Positions 1-5,687 of a DNA stretch of 6,640 bases are shown here, piece after piece. The stretch is taken from assembly GCA_910585135.1 (NCBI GenBank), contig CAJUEB010000124.1, positions 1 through 6,640 of the forward strand, given 5' to 3'. Position 1 is the first letter of the stretch; every line of letters starts with the position of its first letter. The notes beneath the pieces are model-generated. The model saw nothing but the letters and a program-made list of their open reading frames with translations. It made no database searches and was not told where the DNA came from. The translations under genes were made by a program, and so were the position numbers. The stretch is from an uncultured Eubacteriales bacterium (GTDB lineage: Bacteria > Bacillota > Clostridia > Peptostreptococcales > Anaerovoracaceae).

Positions 1-2
1 AA

Positions 3-176
3 AAAAGTGAAGTATACAATATTTTAGGAAAAGAAGATAAGGAATTAGAGAAACGACAGGGTGAATATGCTATATGTTATTCTACGCGAAATGACCTATT
101 AGAAGGGGATGATTACCAAATCTTTTTTAATGATGATGACATCGTAACCAAAACTAGTATTGTACATTGGGAGTAG
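3..176 (+). CDS. C-terminal fragment of an unidentified protein (5' end outside window)
   Basis: An open frame enters from the left edge (first full codon at 3) and ends at TAG 174-176, giving 57 visible residues. It reads from KSEVYNILGKED to IVTKTSIVHWE. The alternation of a V-x-x-ILG-K-x-D turn, a YAICYST strand, a DDYQIFFNDDDIV strand pair and a hydrophobic end resembles the tail of small secreted beta-sheet domains of the SmpA/OmlA or BLIP-like kind, where an 'LG.P' turn precedes paired strands. That comparison is pattern memory, not a demonstrated homology. The start, any signal peptide and any lipobox lie outside the window. No clear terminator follows; the only nearby hairpin is a weak 4-bp GCAT/ATGC. 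The fragment is probably genuine coding sequence because the frame is open to the edge and the composition is protein-like. Confidence 0.55.
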   Translation, partial: KSEVYNILGKEDKELEKRQGEYAICYSTRNDLLEGDDYQIFFNDDDIVTKTSIVHWE

Positions 177-222
177 CCATAAAAACAAATTCTCCAGCAT
201 CGAATAATGCATTTTTCAATTT

Positions 223-327
223 TCATTTCCCCCGCCCCATTTTCCACATCTGTGCTTTCTTAAGGAGACGGAAACTAAAATGGCTCGAAGCCAGGCAGTT
301 CTTACACTGCACCAGGCTCCGGGCCAT
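223..327 (-). CDS. Possible 34-aa CxxC micro-protein downstream of hsp20
   Basis: A short minus-strand frame starts at ATG 327 with an AAGGAAG-like ribosome binding site (about 336-342) roughly 8 nt upstream, and stops at TGA 223-225. It encodes 34 residues beginning MARSLVQCKNC and ending QMWKMGRGK. It is basic, with a single C-x2-C pair at residues 8-11. It begins about 30 nt past the hsp20 stop, so it would be the second cistron of that transcript. Against it: one CxxC pair does not make a zinc finger, the length is marginal, and a candidate hsp20 terminator hairpin (277-293) lies inside it. I recognise no family. It may be non-coding 3' sequence. Confidence 0.2.
   Translation of the reverse strand: MARSLVQCKNCLASSHFSFRLLKKAQMWKMGRGK
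277..293 (-). terminator. Weak candidate terminator for hsp20
   Basis: Read on the minus strand, TGGCT-TCG-AGCCA (293 down to 281) forms a 5-bp stem with a tight loop and runs straight into TTTTAGTTT. It lies about 65 nt past the hsp20 stop codon. The stem is short and the T-run is interrupted, so termination here is tentative. It conflicts with the micro-protein frame over the same bases. Confidence 0.35.
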
Positions 328-358
328 CTCATTCACTTCCTTATATGGAGAATATTCA

Positions 359-838
359 TTATCCCTCGATTGCGATATATCGATTTTCTTCAAGCTCCGG
401 TTTTTTCTCTTCCACTTTTGGAATATGCAGCGTCAATACCCCGTTTTCATACCTCGCGTGAACATCCTCCTGCTTTAAATCATCTCCAACATAGAAGGAT
501 CTGCTCATACTCCCCGCATAACGTTCCCGGCGGACGAACTTTCCGGTAGCCTGATCCTCCTCATCCCTGTTAAACCCTTTCGCTGCACTAATTACTAAAT
601 GTCCTTCCTTCAGCTCGACAAAGATTTCATCTTTCTTGAAACCGGGCAGGTCAATATCCACCTCATAATGGTCATCGTGTTCCTGCACATCTGTTTTCAT
701 CATGTTCGATGCATGGTGTCCATACAGTTTTTTCTGCGCTTTCTGCATTGCTTTATCGTCGAATACAGGAAATCTCCAAAAATCATTAAAGAAATCGTCA
801 AACAAATTTTCCCCAAAAATACTAGGTGTCATCATCAT
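359..838 (-). CDS. hsp20: Small heat-shock protein, Hsp20/alpha-crystallin family
   Basis: Cytoplasmic ATP-independent holdase that binds unfolding proteins and keeps them refoldable by ATP-dependent chaperones. The product is 159 aa, normal for bacterial sHsps. It has a variable N-terminal arm rich in F, W and D (residues 1-45, MMMTPSIFGENLFDDFF). The alpha-crystallin domain covers about 48-141 and includes VDIDLPGFKKDEI (60-72) and the family signature NGVLTLHIPK (132-141). The tail ends with an I-x-I anchor (I155-A-I157), which docks into neighbouring dimers during oligomer assembly. Three ATG codons stand in tandem; the first (838) has AAAGGAGA (847-854) 8 nt upstream and is chosen. The roughly 100-nt leader and the upstream CIRCE operator indicate HrcA repression with heat induction. 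The gene appears to be transcribed alone, or with a tiny downstream frame. Family assignment is secure; the client range is unknown. Confidence 0.95.
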   Translation of the reverse strand: MMMTPSIFGENLFDDFFNDFWRFPVFDDKAMQKAQKKLYGHHASNMMKTDVQEHDDHYEVDIDLPGFKKDEIFVELKEGHLVISAAKGFNRDEEDQATGKFVRRERYAGSMSRSFYVGDDLKQEDVHARYENGVLTLHIPKVEEKKPELEENRYIAIEG

Positions 839-948
839 AAGTCATCTCTCCTTTTATATTAAATTAAAACAATTTGTTCATTAGAACTGTGAAGATCGGG
901 AAGAAACCCGAACACTTTTGATTTGTTCTTTCCGTTTCATTTGTTCTG

Positions 949-980
949 ATTATGTTATAACATTTTTTAGCACTCGTCAA
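949..980 (-). promoter_or_regulatory. Probable sigma-A promoter of hsp20
   Basis: On the minus strand TTGACG (980-975) serves as a -35 box. It is followed by AT-rich candidates for the -10: TATAAC (959-954, 15-nt spacer) or TAACAT (957-952, 17-nt spacer). The -35 overlaps the CIRCE spacer and right arm, so bound HrcA would block polymerase directly. The exact -10 is not settled. Transcription would give a leader of about 100 nt before the ATG at 838. Confidence 0.6.
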
Positions 981-993
981 TAGTGAGTGCTAA
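967..993. promoter_or_regulatory. CIRCE operator (HrcA binding site)
   Basis: The sequence is TTAGCACTC, then nine bases (GTCAATAGT), then GAGTGCTAA. Both arms match the CIRCE consensus TTAGCACTC-N9-GAGTGCTAA at every position. CIRCE is the operator of the heat-shock repressor HrcA, which normally controls groESL and dnaK operons. Here it lies upstream of hsp20 and overlaps its -35 box. Confidence 0.96.
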
Positions 994-1008
994 TATTTTT
1001 GTAAATTT

Positions 1009-1062
1009 CGCAAAATTTTTTTTGCGATTTGCAGAACGCTGGGAAACTGTTAAGGAAATCGC
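1009..1062. repeat. Two AT-rich palindromes between the hsp20 promoter and the repeat block
   Basis: CGCAAAA (1009-1015) and TTTTGCG (1020-1026) form a 7-bp inverted repeat around four T. Overlapping it, GCGATTT (1024-1030) pairs with AAATCGC (1056-1062), with a smaller CAG/CTG pairing inside. The two share bases, so they are alternative structures. They lie upstream of the hsp20 promoter and ahead of the plus-strand repeats. No function is evident; the rest of 994-1112 holds no gene. Confidence 0.4.
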
Positions 1063-1112
1063 CTCATAAAAGCTGCAATTTGTAATTTGGATATTTTCAA
1101 TAAGAAATGTGT

Positions 1113-1169
1113 GTTATAATGAACGCATGATCAGTAACGGCGTTGCCGCAAGGCAGCGTTCATTGAAAC
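1113..1169 (+). repeat. 57-bp palindromic TATAAT repeat, copy A
   Basis: The element runs from GTTATAATGAACGC to GCGTTCATTGAAAC. The ends are 14-bp inverted repeats that match at 12 positions. AATGAACGC (1118-1126) pairs perfectly with GCGTTCATT (1156-1164), and an inner hairpin CGGC-GTT-GCCG sits at 1138-1148. The left end contains an extended -10 promoter motif, TGtTATAAT (1112-1120). Copies A and B match at 53 of 57 positions. No target-site duplication is visible. It looks like a small MITE-like or REP-like element that may carry a promoter. Confidence 0.85.
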
Positions 1170-1191
1170 ATGCTTTCAGCAGTTTTGGCAT

Positions 1192-1248
1192 GTTATAATG
1201 AACGCATGATCAGTAACGGCATTGCCGCAATGTGGCGTTCATTGAAAC
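1192..1248 (+). repeat. 57-bp palindromic TATAAT repeat, copy B
   Basis: Same length and orientation as copy A, starting 79 bp further on. Outer arms AATGAACGC and GCGTTCATT (1235-1243) are intact. The inner hairpin is CGGC-ATT-GCCG (1217-1227), with one loop change relative to copy A. It also begins with an extended -10 (TGtTATAAT, 1191-1199). A 22-nt spacer with ATGC and GCAT at its ends separates it from A. A 20-nt spacer that can fold as GCAC...GTGC (1249-1263) separates it from the next partial copy. Confidence 0.85.
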
Positions 1249-1268
1249 GCACTTTTGCGGTGCTGCGC

Positions 1269-1288
1269 GTTATAATGAACGCATGATC
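1269..1288 (+). promoter_or_regulatory. Partial third repeat acting as likely promoter of the 1322 gene
   Basis: GTTATAATGAACGCATGATC is identical to the first 20 bases of copies A and B. After it the sequence departs from the repeat and becomes the leader of the 1322 gene. TATAAT lies at 1271-1276, about 45 nt before the start codon, which suits a -10 box with a transcription start near 1282-1284. No good -35 is seen at 17 bp spacing, and here the base pair preceding the -10 is CG rather than TG. Promoter function is inferred from position. Confidence 0.5.
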
Positions 1289-1321
1289 GATACCATATCA
1301 ATACAAGAAAGGATTTTTAAT

Positions 1322-1864
1322 ATGGCACAAGTAAATACAGCGACTATGACTAAACTGCATCTTGCAATAATCGTCGAACACAATGATGACGGATCTCACC
1401 GGGAGTTTCTCTGGTATGGCGGAACTCCGGGAAATCTGGGGCTGATGATCATCGATGTGATGAAGGACTGGTACGAGCCGAATAAAAAAAAGCTCGACAA
1501 ATCTATCATCAACTACCACAAAATGCTGGAAAACGCAGATGCCCTGACATTTAAAAAGCTCGAAGGAGAAGGCTTCCATGCTGGCGGCAGGAAGTTATTC
1601 GTCCAAATCAGCAATGATATAAACGTTATGTTCACTTTCATCATAGATGAGATTTGCAGCATTTTCGCTCAAAACGGTGAAACGGCAGCGGATTTTAAAA
1701 GCCTGGGAGAATTCAAGCAGCACTTCACAACTACATATAAGCTGGATGAAGGACTGACGCAGGTATTAAACGGCGTTAACGAAGCAACGATCTCACGGGC
1801 ACTTTTGACGATAGACATGAAATATGACTTTACGGGCAGACATTCGATAAACAAGCTGAACTAA
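1322..1864 (+). CDS. Conserved-looking protein of unknown function, 180 aa
   Basis: I do not recognise this family. The start at ATG 1322 is preferred because AGAAAGGA (1306-1313) sits 8 nt upstream. The same frame is open back to an ATG at 1232, but that version lacks a ribosome binding site and would translate repeat sequence. The 180-residue product has no signal peptide or clear membrane segment and is probably cytoplasmic. Features visible: a hydrophobic strand KLHLAIIVEH (11-20), REFLWYGGTPGN (27-38) that may form a beta turn, a helix-like stretch LMIIDVMKDWYEPNKKKLDK (41-60), and a hydrophobic segment KLFVQISNDINVMFTFIIDEI (91-111, shown here in part). The rest is mixed and charged. 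The gene is apparently monocistronic, with a strong terminator 40 nt downstream and a repeat-derived TATAAT upstream. No function is proposed. Confidence 0.75.
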   Translation: MAQVNTATMTKLHLAIIVEHNDDGSHREFLWYGGTPGNLGLMIIDVMKDWYEPNKKKLDKSIINYHKMLENADALTFKKLEGEGFHAGGRKLFVQISNDINVMFTFIIDEICSIFAQNGETAADFKSLGEFKQHFTTTYKLDEGLTQVLNGVNEATISRALLTIDMKYDFTGRHSINKLN

Positions 1865-1904
1865 GGAATTGCTTCTCACAAGCATTACAATTTAATCGAA
1901 TAAT

Positions 1905-1953
1905 AAATCCCTGCAAAACCGCCAGTTTTCGGCGTTTCACAGGGATTTTTATT
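1905..1953. terminator. Strong, probably bidirectional terminator between convergent genes
   Basis: AAATCCCTG (1905-1913) pairs perfectly with CAGGGATTT (1940-1948). Inside the loop, AAA (1915-1917) pairs with TTT (1935-1937) and CGCC (1920-1923) with GGCG (1931-1934), giving a long, GC-cored, slightly interrupted stem. On the plus strand it runs into TTTTTATTT, right for ending the 1322 gene. On the minus strand the tail is ATTTATTATT, so it may also stop the popT transcript, whose stop codon lies 40 nt away at 1993. Confidence 0.88.
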
Positions 1954-1992
1954 TGCTGGTGCGCCCTATATTGCCGCCTAGGAATCACCTGC

Positions 1993-2796
1993 TTATGCCT
2001 CTTTTTTTGAAAGATACAAGATCGCGAAGAAACCCGCCAGAAAGGTTATGATGCACAGGATAATTTCATGCCCCTTCGGAACGCCGGGACAAACCTCCGG
2101 CAGAGAACCCAGCACAAACCCCAGAATCATCAGGTATGTCGGCCTCGGAAAAAGCGTCATTGCTTTTTCTAAAACCTTAGCGGTCAGAATCACGCCCAGC
2201 AAAATCCCAACTCCAAGCGGAATCAGATATGGCAGATACACTTCGCTGAGCGCTTCCATCGTCATATTGTAAAGCCCCAGGAGCAGAAGCAGGTATGAGC
2301 CGCTGATCCCCGGAAGAATCAAAGCGACCGCAGCGATAAATCCCGCCAGGATCAAAAGTAAAATTCCTTGCATTCCGGTTTGCGTGCTTTCTTTGGCAGT
2401 GTCCAGCGGCAGGAAGGAAATAGCCAGGACGATAATTGCCCCTGCAACGACATAAAACAAGCTGTTCCAGGTGAATTTCTTCACCTGCGCCTTTCCAAAA
2501 ATAAGGGGAACGCCGCCGATTACCGCACCCATAAAGCCATACAAGGTCGGATACGGATGGTTTTCCATCAGGTACAGCAACGGCTTCGAAAACAGGAAGA
2601 TGCCCAATACGCCCCCTGCCATGACAAGCAGCAAAAATTGAAAGCTCTCCCGTTTATGCTTCATAAAAGAGCTTACCGACGTTATCAGCTTGTCGTATAT
2701 TCCCAGGATCATCGCCATCGATCCCCCGCTGACGCCTGGGATGATCATGCTTCCGCCTATCAGCAGTCCTTTTCTTATAATCAGTATGTTTTTCAA
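1993..2796 (-). CDS. popT: DUF368 (PopT-type) undecaprenyl-phosphate translocase
   Basis: Integral membrane protein of 267 aa, near the usual family length. DUF368 proteins were shown to return undecaprenyl phosphate, the lipid carrier of peptidoglycan and other surface polymers, from the outer to the inner leaflet of the cytoplasmic membrane. The sequence shows the family's two related half-motifs, IPGVSGGSMAMILGIYDKL (19-37) and LPGISGSYLLLLLGLYN (161-177). They are embedded in several hydrophobic segments (about 52-75, 84-101, 112-130, 143-176, 188-207, 221-232, 244-262). The start is TTG at 2796; no ATG fits, because the PGVSGG motif begins only 20 residues in. Its ribosome binding site (AAGGGA, about 9 nt upstream) lies in the last codons of the ligase gene, 6 nt away, indicating translational coupling. 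Family assignment is strong; the precise substrate is by family. Confidence 0.9.
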   Translation of the reverse strand: MKNILIIRKGLLIGGSMIIPGVSGGSMAMILGIYDKLITSVSSFMKHKRESFQFLLLVMAGGVLGIFLFSKPLLYLMENHPYPTLYGFMGAVIGGVPLIFGKAQVKKFTWNSLFYVVAGAIIVLAISFLPLDTAKESTQTGMQGILLLILAGFIAAVALILPGISGSYLLLLLGLYNMTMEALSEVYLPYLIPLGVGILLGVILTAKVLEKAMTLFPRPTYLMILGFVLGSLPEVCPGVPKGHEIILCIITFLAGFFAILYLSKKEA

Positions 2797-2802
2797 TTCC
2801 CT

Positions 2803-4521
2803 CTATCCCTTCTTTTTCTCCTCTTCTTCCAGCATACGATATGCTACCTTTCCGACCAGTGTCTTTGGCATATCATCCCGAAACTCGATATCATATGGCA
2901 TGGCATATTTGGCGATATGCTTTTTGCAATACTCCAAAAGCTCCTGCTTCACCGCATCCGACGGCGCTATGCCCGCTGCGAGCTTTACAAAAGCCTTGAC
3001 CTTTTGCATTTTATAATCATCAGGAACGCCGATCACGCAGCTCATCTGCACAAATTCATGCGCATCGAGAATGTTTTCAAGCTGCCCCGGATATATATTG
3101 TAACCCGAAGATACGATCATGCGCTTTGCCCTGCCCTTGAAATATACGAATCCCTGCTCATCCATAACGCCCAGATCACCCGTGTAAACCCAGGTCAATC
3201 CGTCCGCATGCAGGCGCAGCGTCTGCTCTGTCTCTTCCTGCCGGTTCATGTATTCCGCCATCACGGTCGGACCAGATAAGAGAATCTCCCCTTCCTGCCC
3301 ATATGGCACTTCTTCATCGGTATCCGGCTTTACAATTTTTATGTAAGTATCCGGGAAAGGCAGTCCGATACTGCCCTCCTTTGACATATGGGACGGCGTC
3401 AGGCAGCAGGCCGTCACCGTTTCAGTCGTTCCGTATCCTTCCCGCACCTGGACGGTCGCCTTATGGTCGTAAAGAAATTTATCGAATTTCTTCTTCAGCT
3501 CAATGGAAAGCGAATCGCCGCCGGAAAAAACGCCTTTCAGGCAACTGAGATCTGCACCGTTCATCGAAGACAACCCCAGCAACGCTTCATACAGAGTCGG
3601 CACGCCTGCGATGAAATTACAGCGGTACTTTACAATCTGCTTCGCATAGCTTTTTGGCGTAAACCGAGGAACGAGGATGCACCTGCCGCCCTGCGAAAGC
3701 ATGGTGTGGATGCACACGCCCAAGCCAAATCCGTGAAACAGCGGCATAGCGGCAAGCATTTTATCGCCGGGACGGAACATCGGGTTGGCTGCGATCACCT
3801 GCTGTCCCAGCGCATTGAAATTTTTGTTCGTCAATACGATCCCTTTCGTCGTGCCTGTCGTCCCGCCGGAATAGAGGATCACGGCAGGGTCATCGCCGCA
3901 CCGTTCCACTTTATAATTATAGAAGCAAAACTTGCTCATTCTCATAAAATCTTTCCAGCGGATCACCGGGGCATCATCGGGAATTTTCTCGATTTTGCGG
4001 CCCTCCGTAAGCATATAGCCCGCTTTGATCGGCCTAGAAAGCTCGTCCCGTATGCTGGCGATGATGATATTGACAACCTTGGTATTTTTTCGGATGTGTT
4101 CAAATTTATGGTAAAACTGATCCAAGGTGATCGCCGTGATGCTTTCCGAATCGTTCAAGTAAAATTCAATTTCTTTTTCTGCCGACAGCGGATGGATCAT
4201 GTTCGCAATACCGCCCACCAGGTTCACGGCATAAAACAGATAAATCGCCTGCGGGCAGTTCGGCATAGCGATGGTTACTTTATCCCCTTCCCTGATCCCA
4301 ATCGTTTTCAACGCCTTGGCACAGGTTTCGATTTCCTTCATCATATGCTGATAAGTCGTAGATTTCCCCATAAAATCAAAAGCAACCGCATCGGGATATG
4401 CATCCGCCATACGACTCACTGCTTCGAACATAGAACCTTCGAAATATTCTAAATGCATGGGAACATCACCCAGATAATCCTCCCACGGTGTTTTCACGGT
4501 ATTTTCCTGTCGTTTTTTCAT
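2803..4521 (-). CDS. Acyl-CoA/acyl-AMP ligase (ANL superfamily, long-chain fatty acid-CoA ligase-like)
   Basis: Adenylates a carboxylic acid, probably a fatty acid, with ATP and most likely transfers it to CoA. The product is 572 aa. All core ANL motifs are present: P-loop YSGGTTGTTKG (217-227), GYGTTE (362-367), YTGDLG (446-451), the hinge region GRAKRMIVSSGYNIYP (463-478) and the C-terminal PKTLVGKVAYR (552-562), whose lysine (558) aligns with the adenylation lysine. An insert-like stretch at about 145-205 precedes the P-loop. ATG 4521 is chosen because GAGGAGA (4528-4534) lies 6 nt upstream; an in-frame ATG at 4542 has no good ribosome binding site. It lies 79 bp after the E2-like gene and 6 nt before popT, so it is probably the middle gene of an operon. 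The sequence does not reveal the chain length or the acceptor. It could also load a carrier protein instead of CoA. Confidence 0.92.
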   Translation of the reverse strand: MKKRQENTVKTPWEDYLGDVPMHLEYFEGSMFEAVSRMADAYPDAVAFDFMGKSTTYQHMMKEIETCAKALKTIGIREGDKVTIAMPNCPQAIYLFYAVNLVGGIANMIHPLSAEKEIEFYLNDSESITAITLDQFYHKFEHIRKNTKVVNIIIASIRDELSRPIKAGYMLTEGRKIEKIPDDAPVIRWKDFMRMSKFCFYNYKVERCGDDPAVILYSGGTTGTTKGIVLTNKNFNALGQQVIAANPMFRPGDKMLAAMPLFHGFGLGVCIHTMLSQGGRCILVPRFTPKSYAKQIVKYRCNFIAGVPTLYEALLGLSSMNGADLSCLKGVFSGGDSLSIELKKKFDKFLYDHKATVQVREGYGTTETVTACCLTPSHMSKEGSIGLPFPDTYIKIVKPDTDEEVPYGQEGEILLSGPTVMAEYMNRQEETEQTLRLHADGLTWVYTGDLGVMDEQGFVYFKGRAKRMIVSSGYNIYPGQLENILDAHEFVQMSCVIGVPDDYKMQKVKAFVKLAAGIAPSDAVKQELLEYCKKHIAKYAMPYDIEFRDDMPKTLVGKVAYRMLEEEEKKKG

Positions 4522-4600
4522 TGTAAATCTCCTCAATCTCATATTATGTAAATGCCTTCCTGCTTGTGTTGAAGTTCCCCGCCCCCAGTTTCGGCATCAA

Positions 4601-5491
4601 TCAGCTCTTTGCCTGATCGGAGCCAATTTCTTCCTTTAACGGCAGTTCCAAAAGCTCAGGATTTTCCAAAAGCCTGCAAAAGAGCTTGACCGTTTTCGCA
4701 TAATAATACCCATCGGCAATCCGCTCGTCTATCGTAAGTCCTAAATCAACGCTGTCCTTCATGTGGATGTTACCATCTTCATCATAAAATGGCCGCCGCT
4801 TGATTTCCCCAATCGCACAAAAGATAGAGTTTGTCCCCCAATTCGTTAAATGATGATAGGCGGATTTAAGCCCGATCGAACCCAGGTTTGAAAGCACTAC
4901 GGATGAATAGTACGGATCTGCATGGATAAACGTCTGCGGTACCTTTCCATGGCGATCCAGAAAGCATACAAAGCGCACAAATGCCTTCGTCAACAGGCGC
5001 GGCAGTTTTTGCAAAATCTCCATGCTACTGGTCGTCGTCTCTTTTTCTCCACGTCTACGATCGGACACCTGCCTGAATATCTCATCATGAATAGTATCGA
5101 TGTTATCATCATCTGCTGCATGGATAAAAGCCAAGGCTTCGCCGCCACTGTCGGAAAATACGGTTTTTATTACAAACGCAGCCGAAACCTCGTTTCTCTG
5201 ATACATATTTTTATTGGCGATGAAGCGGTTCATCTTCGGACGCAGCGTGATCGTTTTGAGCAAAGCAGTCACAACGAGCTGAAACAGGTTATAACGGTAC
5301 GCCGGGTTTCCCGCATTTTTCTTTTCCAGGTATCGGTTCGCATTTGTTAAATCGATGCGCTCGCTGATAAATGCTTCATTATCACAGCGGTTCGGGTATA
5401 TCATCGGCATGATAAAATGCATCGCATCAATGTCACGCAGCAAAACGCCGTCACGCCTGTCGCCAAATCTCTTTTTTTGATTCTTGGTCAT
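4601..5491 (-). CDS. Stand-alone E2-like (2-oxoacid dehydrogenase/CAT-fold) acyltransferase
   Basis: The 296-aa product resembles only the C-terminal catalytic domain of dihydrolipoamide acyltransferases. There is no lipoyl domain and no E3-binding domain, so it is not an ordinary dehydrogenase subunit. Recognisable parts are ITLRPKMNRFIANKNMYQRNEVSAAFVIK (81-109, given in part), YYSSVVLSNLGSIG (194-207), NWGTNSIFCAIGEI (217-230) and DLGLTIDERIADGYYYAKT (249-267). The last corresponds to the active-site HxxxDG motif of E2 and chloramphenicol acetyltransferase, but the histidine is glutamate (E256-R-I-A-D260-G261). As I recall, homologues annotated 'E2 subunit' in anaerobic Firmicutes share this ERIADG form, so it looks like a family trait. 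A CoA-dependent acyl transfer or a non-catalytic trimeric scaffold are both possible. The start at ATG 5491 has GGGAGA (5498-5503) 6-7 nt upstream. It is the first gene of the minus-strand set with the ligase and popT. Confidence 0.85.
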   Translation of the reverse strand: MTKNQKKRFGDRRDGVLLRDIDAMHFIMPMIYPNRCDNEAFISERIDLTNANRYLEKKNAGNPAYRYNLFQLVVTALLKTITLRPKMNRFIANKNMYQRNEVSAAFVIKTVFSDSGGEALAFIHAADDDNIDTIHDEIFRQVSDRRRGEKETTTSSMEILQKLPRLLTKAFVRFVCFLDRHGKVPQTFIHADPYYSSVVLSNLGSIGLKSAYHHLTNWGTNSIFCAIGEIKRRPFYDEDGNIHMKDSVDLGLTIDERIADGYYYAKTVKLFCRLLENPELLELPLKEEIGSDQAKS

Positions 5492-5593
5492 AATTTTTCT
5501 CCCAGCCTTCTATAAGTTTCCTGCTTTATTCGAATCAAAATTACAAAATAAATGATACTATAAAGTGCTTCTGCTTTTTCCGTCGGGATTCAT

Positions 5594-5651
5594 GTTTCAA
5601 GGAACGCTTCTTTGCGGCAGCGCCGTCAGAATGTCCAGCGTTCATTATAAC
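5594..5651 (-). repeat. 58-bp palindromic TATAAT repeat, copy C
   Basis: Read on the minus strand it starts GTTATAATGAACGC (5651 down) and ends GCGTTCCTTGAAAC. It matches copy D at 55 of 58 positions. One change (CCTT for CATT) puts a single mismatch in the outer stem. The core (TGGACATTCTGA) differs from that of copies A/B, but the inner hairpin CGGC-GCT-GCCG is kept. It lies about 100 bp upstream of the E2-like gene start, with TATAAT pointing toward that gene. Confidence 0.85.
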
Positions 5652-5687
5652 GAGCTGCATTGCACCATATTATGCAAGCAAAAGCGA

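Noticed and set aside
280..549. Plus-strand frame starting ATG 280 with AAGGAG about 12 nt upstream
   Set aside because: It overlaps the last 190 bp of hsp20 on the other strand, the spacing is long, and the product has no recognisable features.
839..945. RNA thermometer in the hsp20 leader
   Set aside because: No clear pairing covers the AAAGGAGA site, and CIRCE already explains heat control.
1113..1288. Possible CRISPR-like array from the regular spacing of about 78 bp
   Set aside because: The repeats are 57-bp palindromes with 20-22 bp gaps, only two are complete, and no cas genes are present.
2368..3279. Plus-strand open frame of 303 codons across popT and the ligase
   Set aside because: It spans the junction of two well-supported minus-strand genes, and its composition is that of an antisense shadow.
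3388..4452. Long plus-strand open frame (354 codons) antisense to the ligase gene
   Set aside because: The opposite strand carries a complete ANL enzyme with every motif. The plus-strand product is rich in H, R and F with no recognisable domain, and there is no suitable ribosome binding site.
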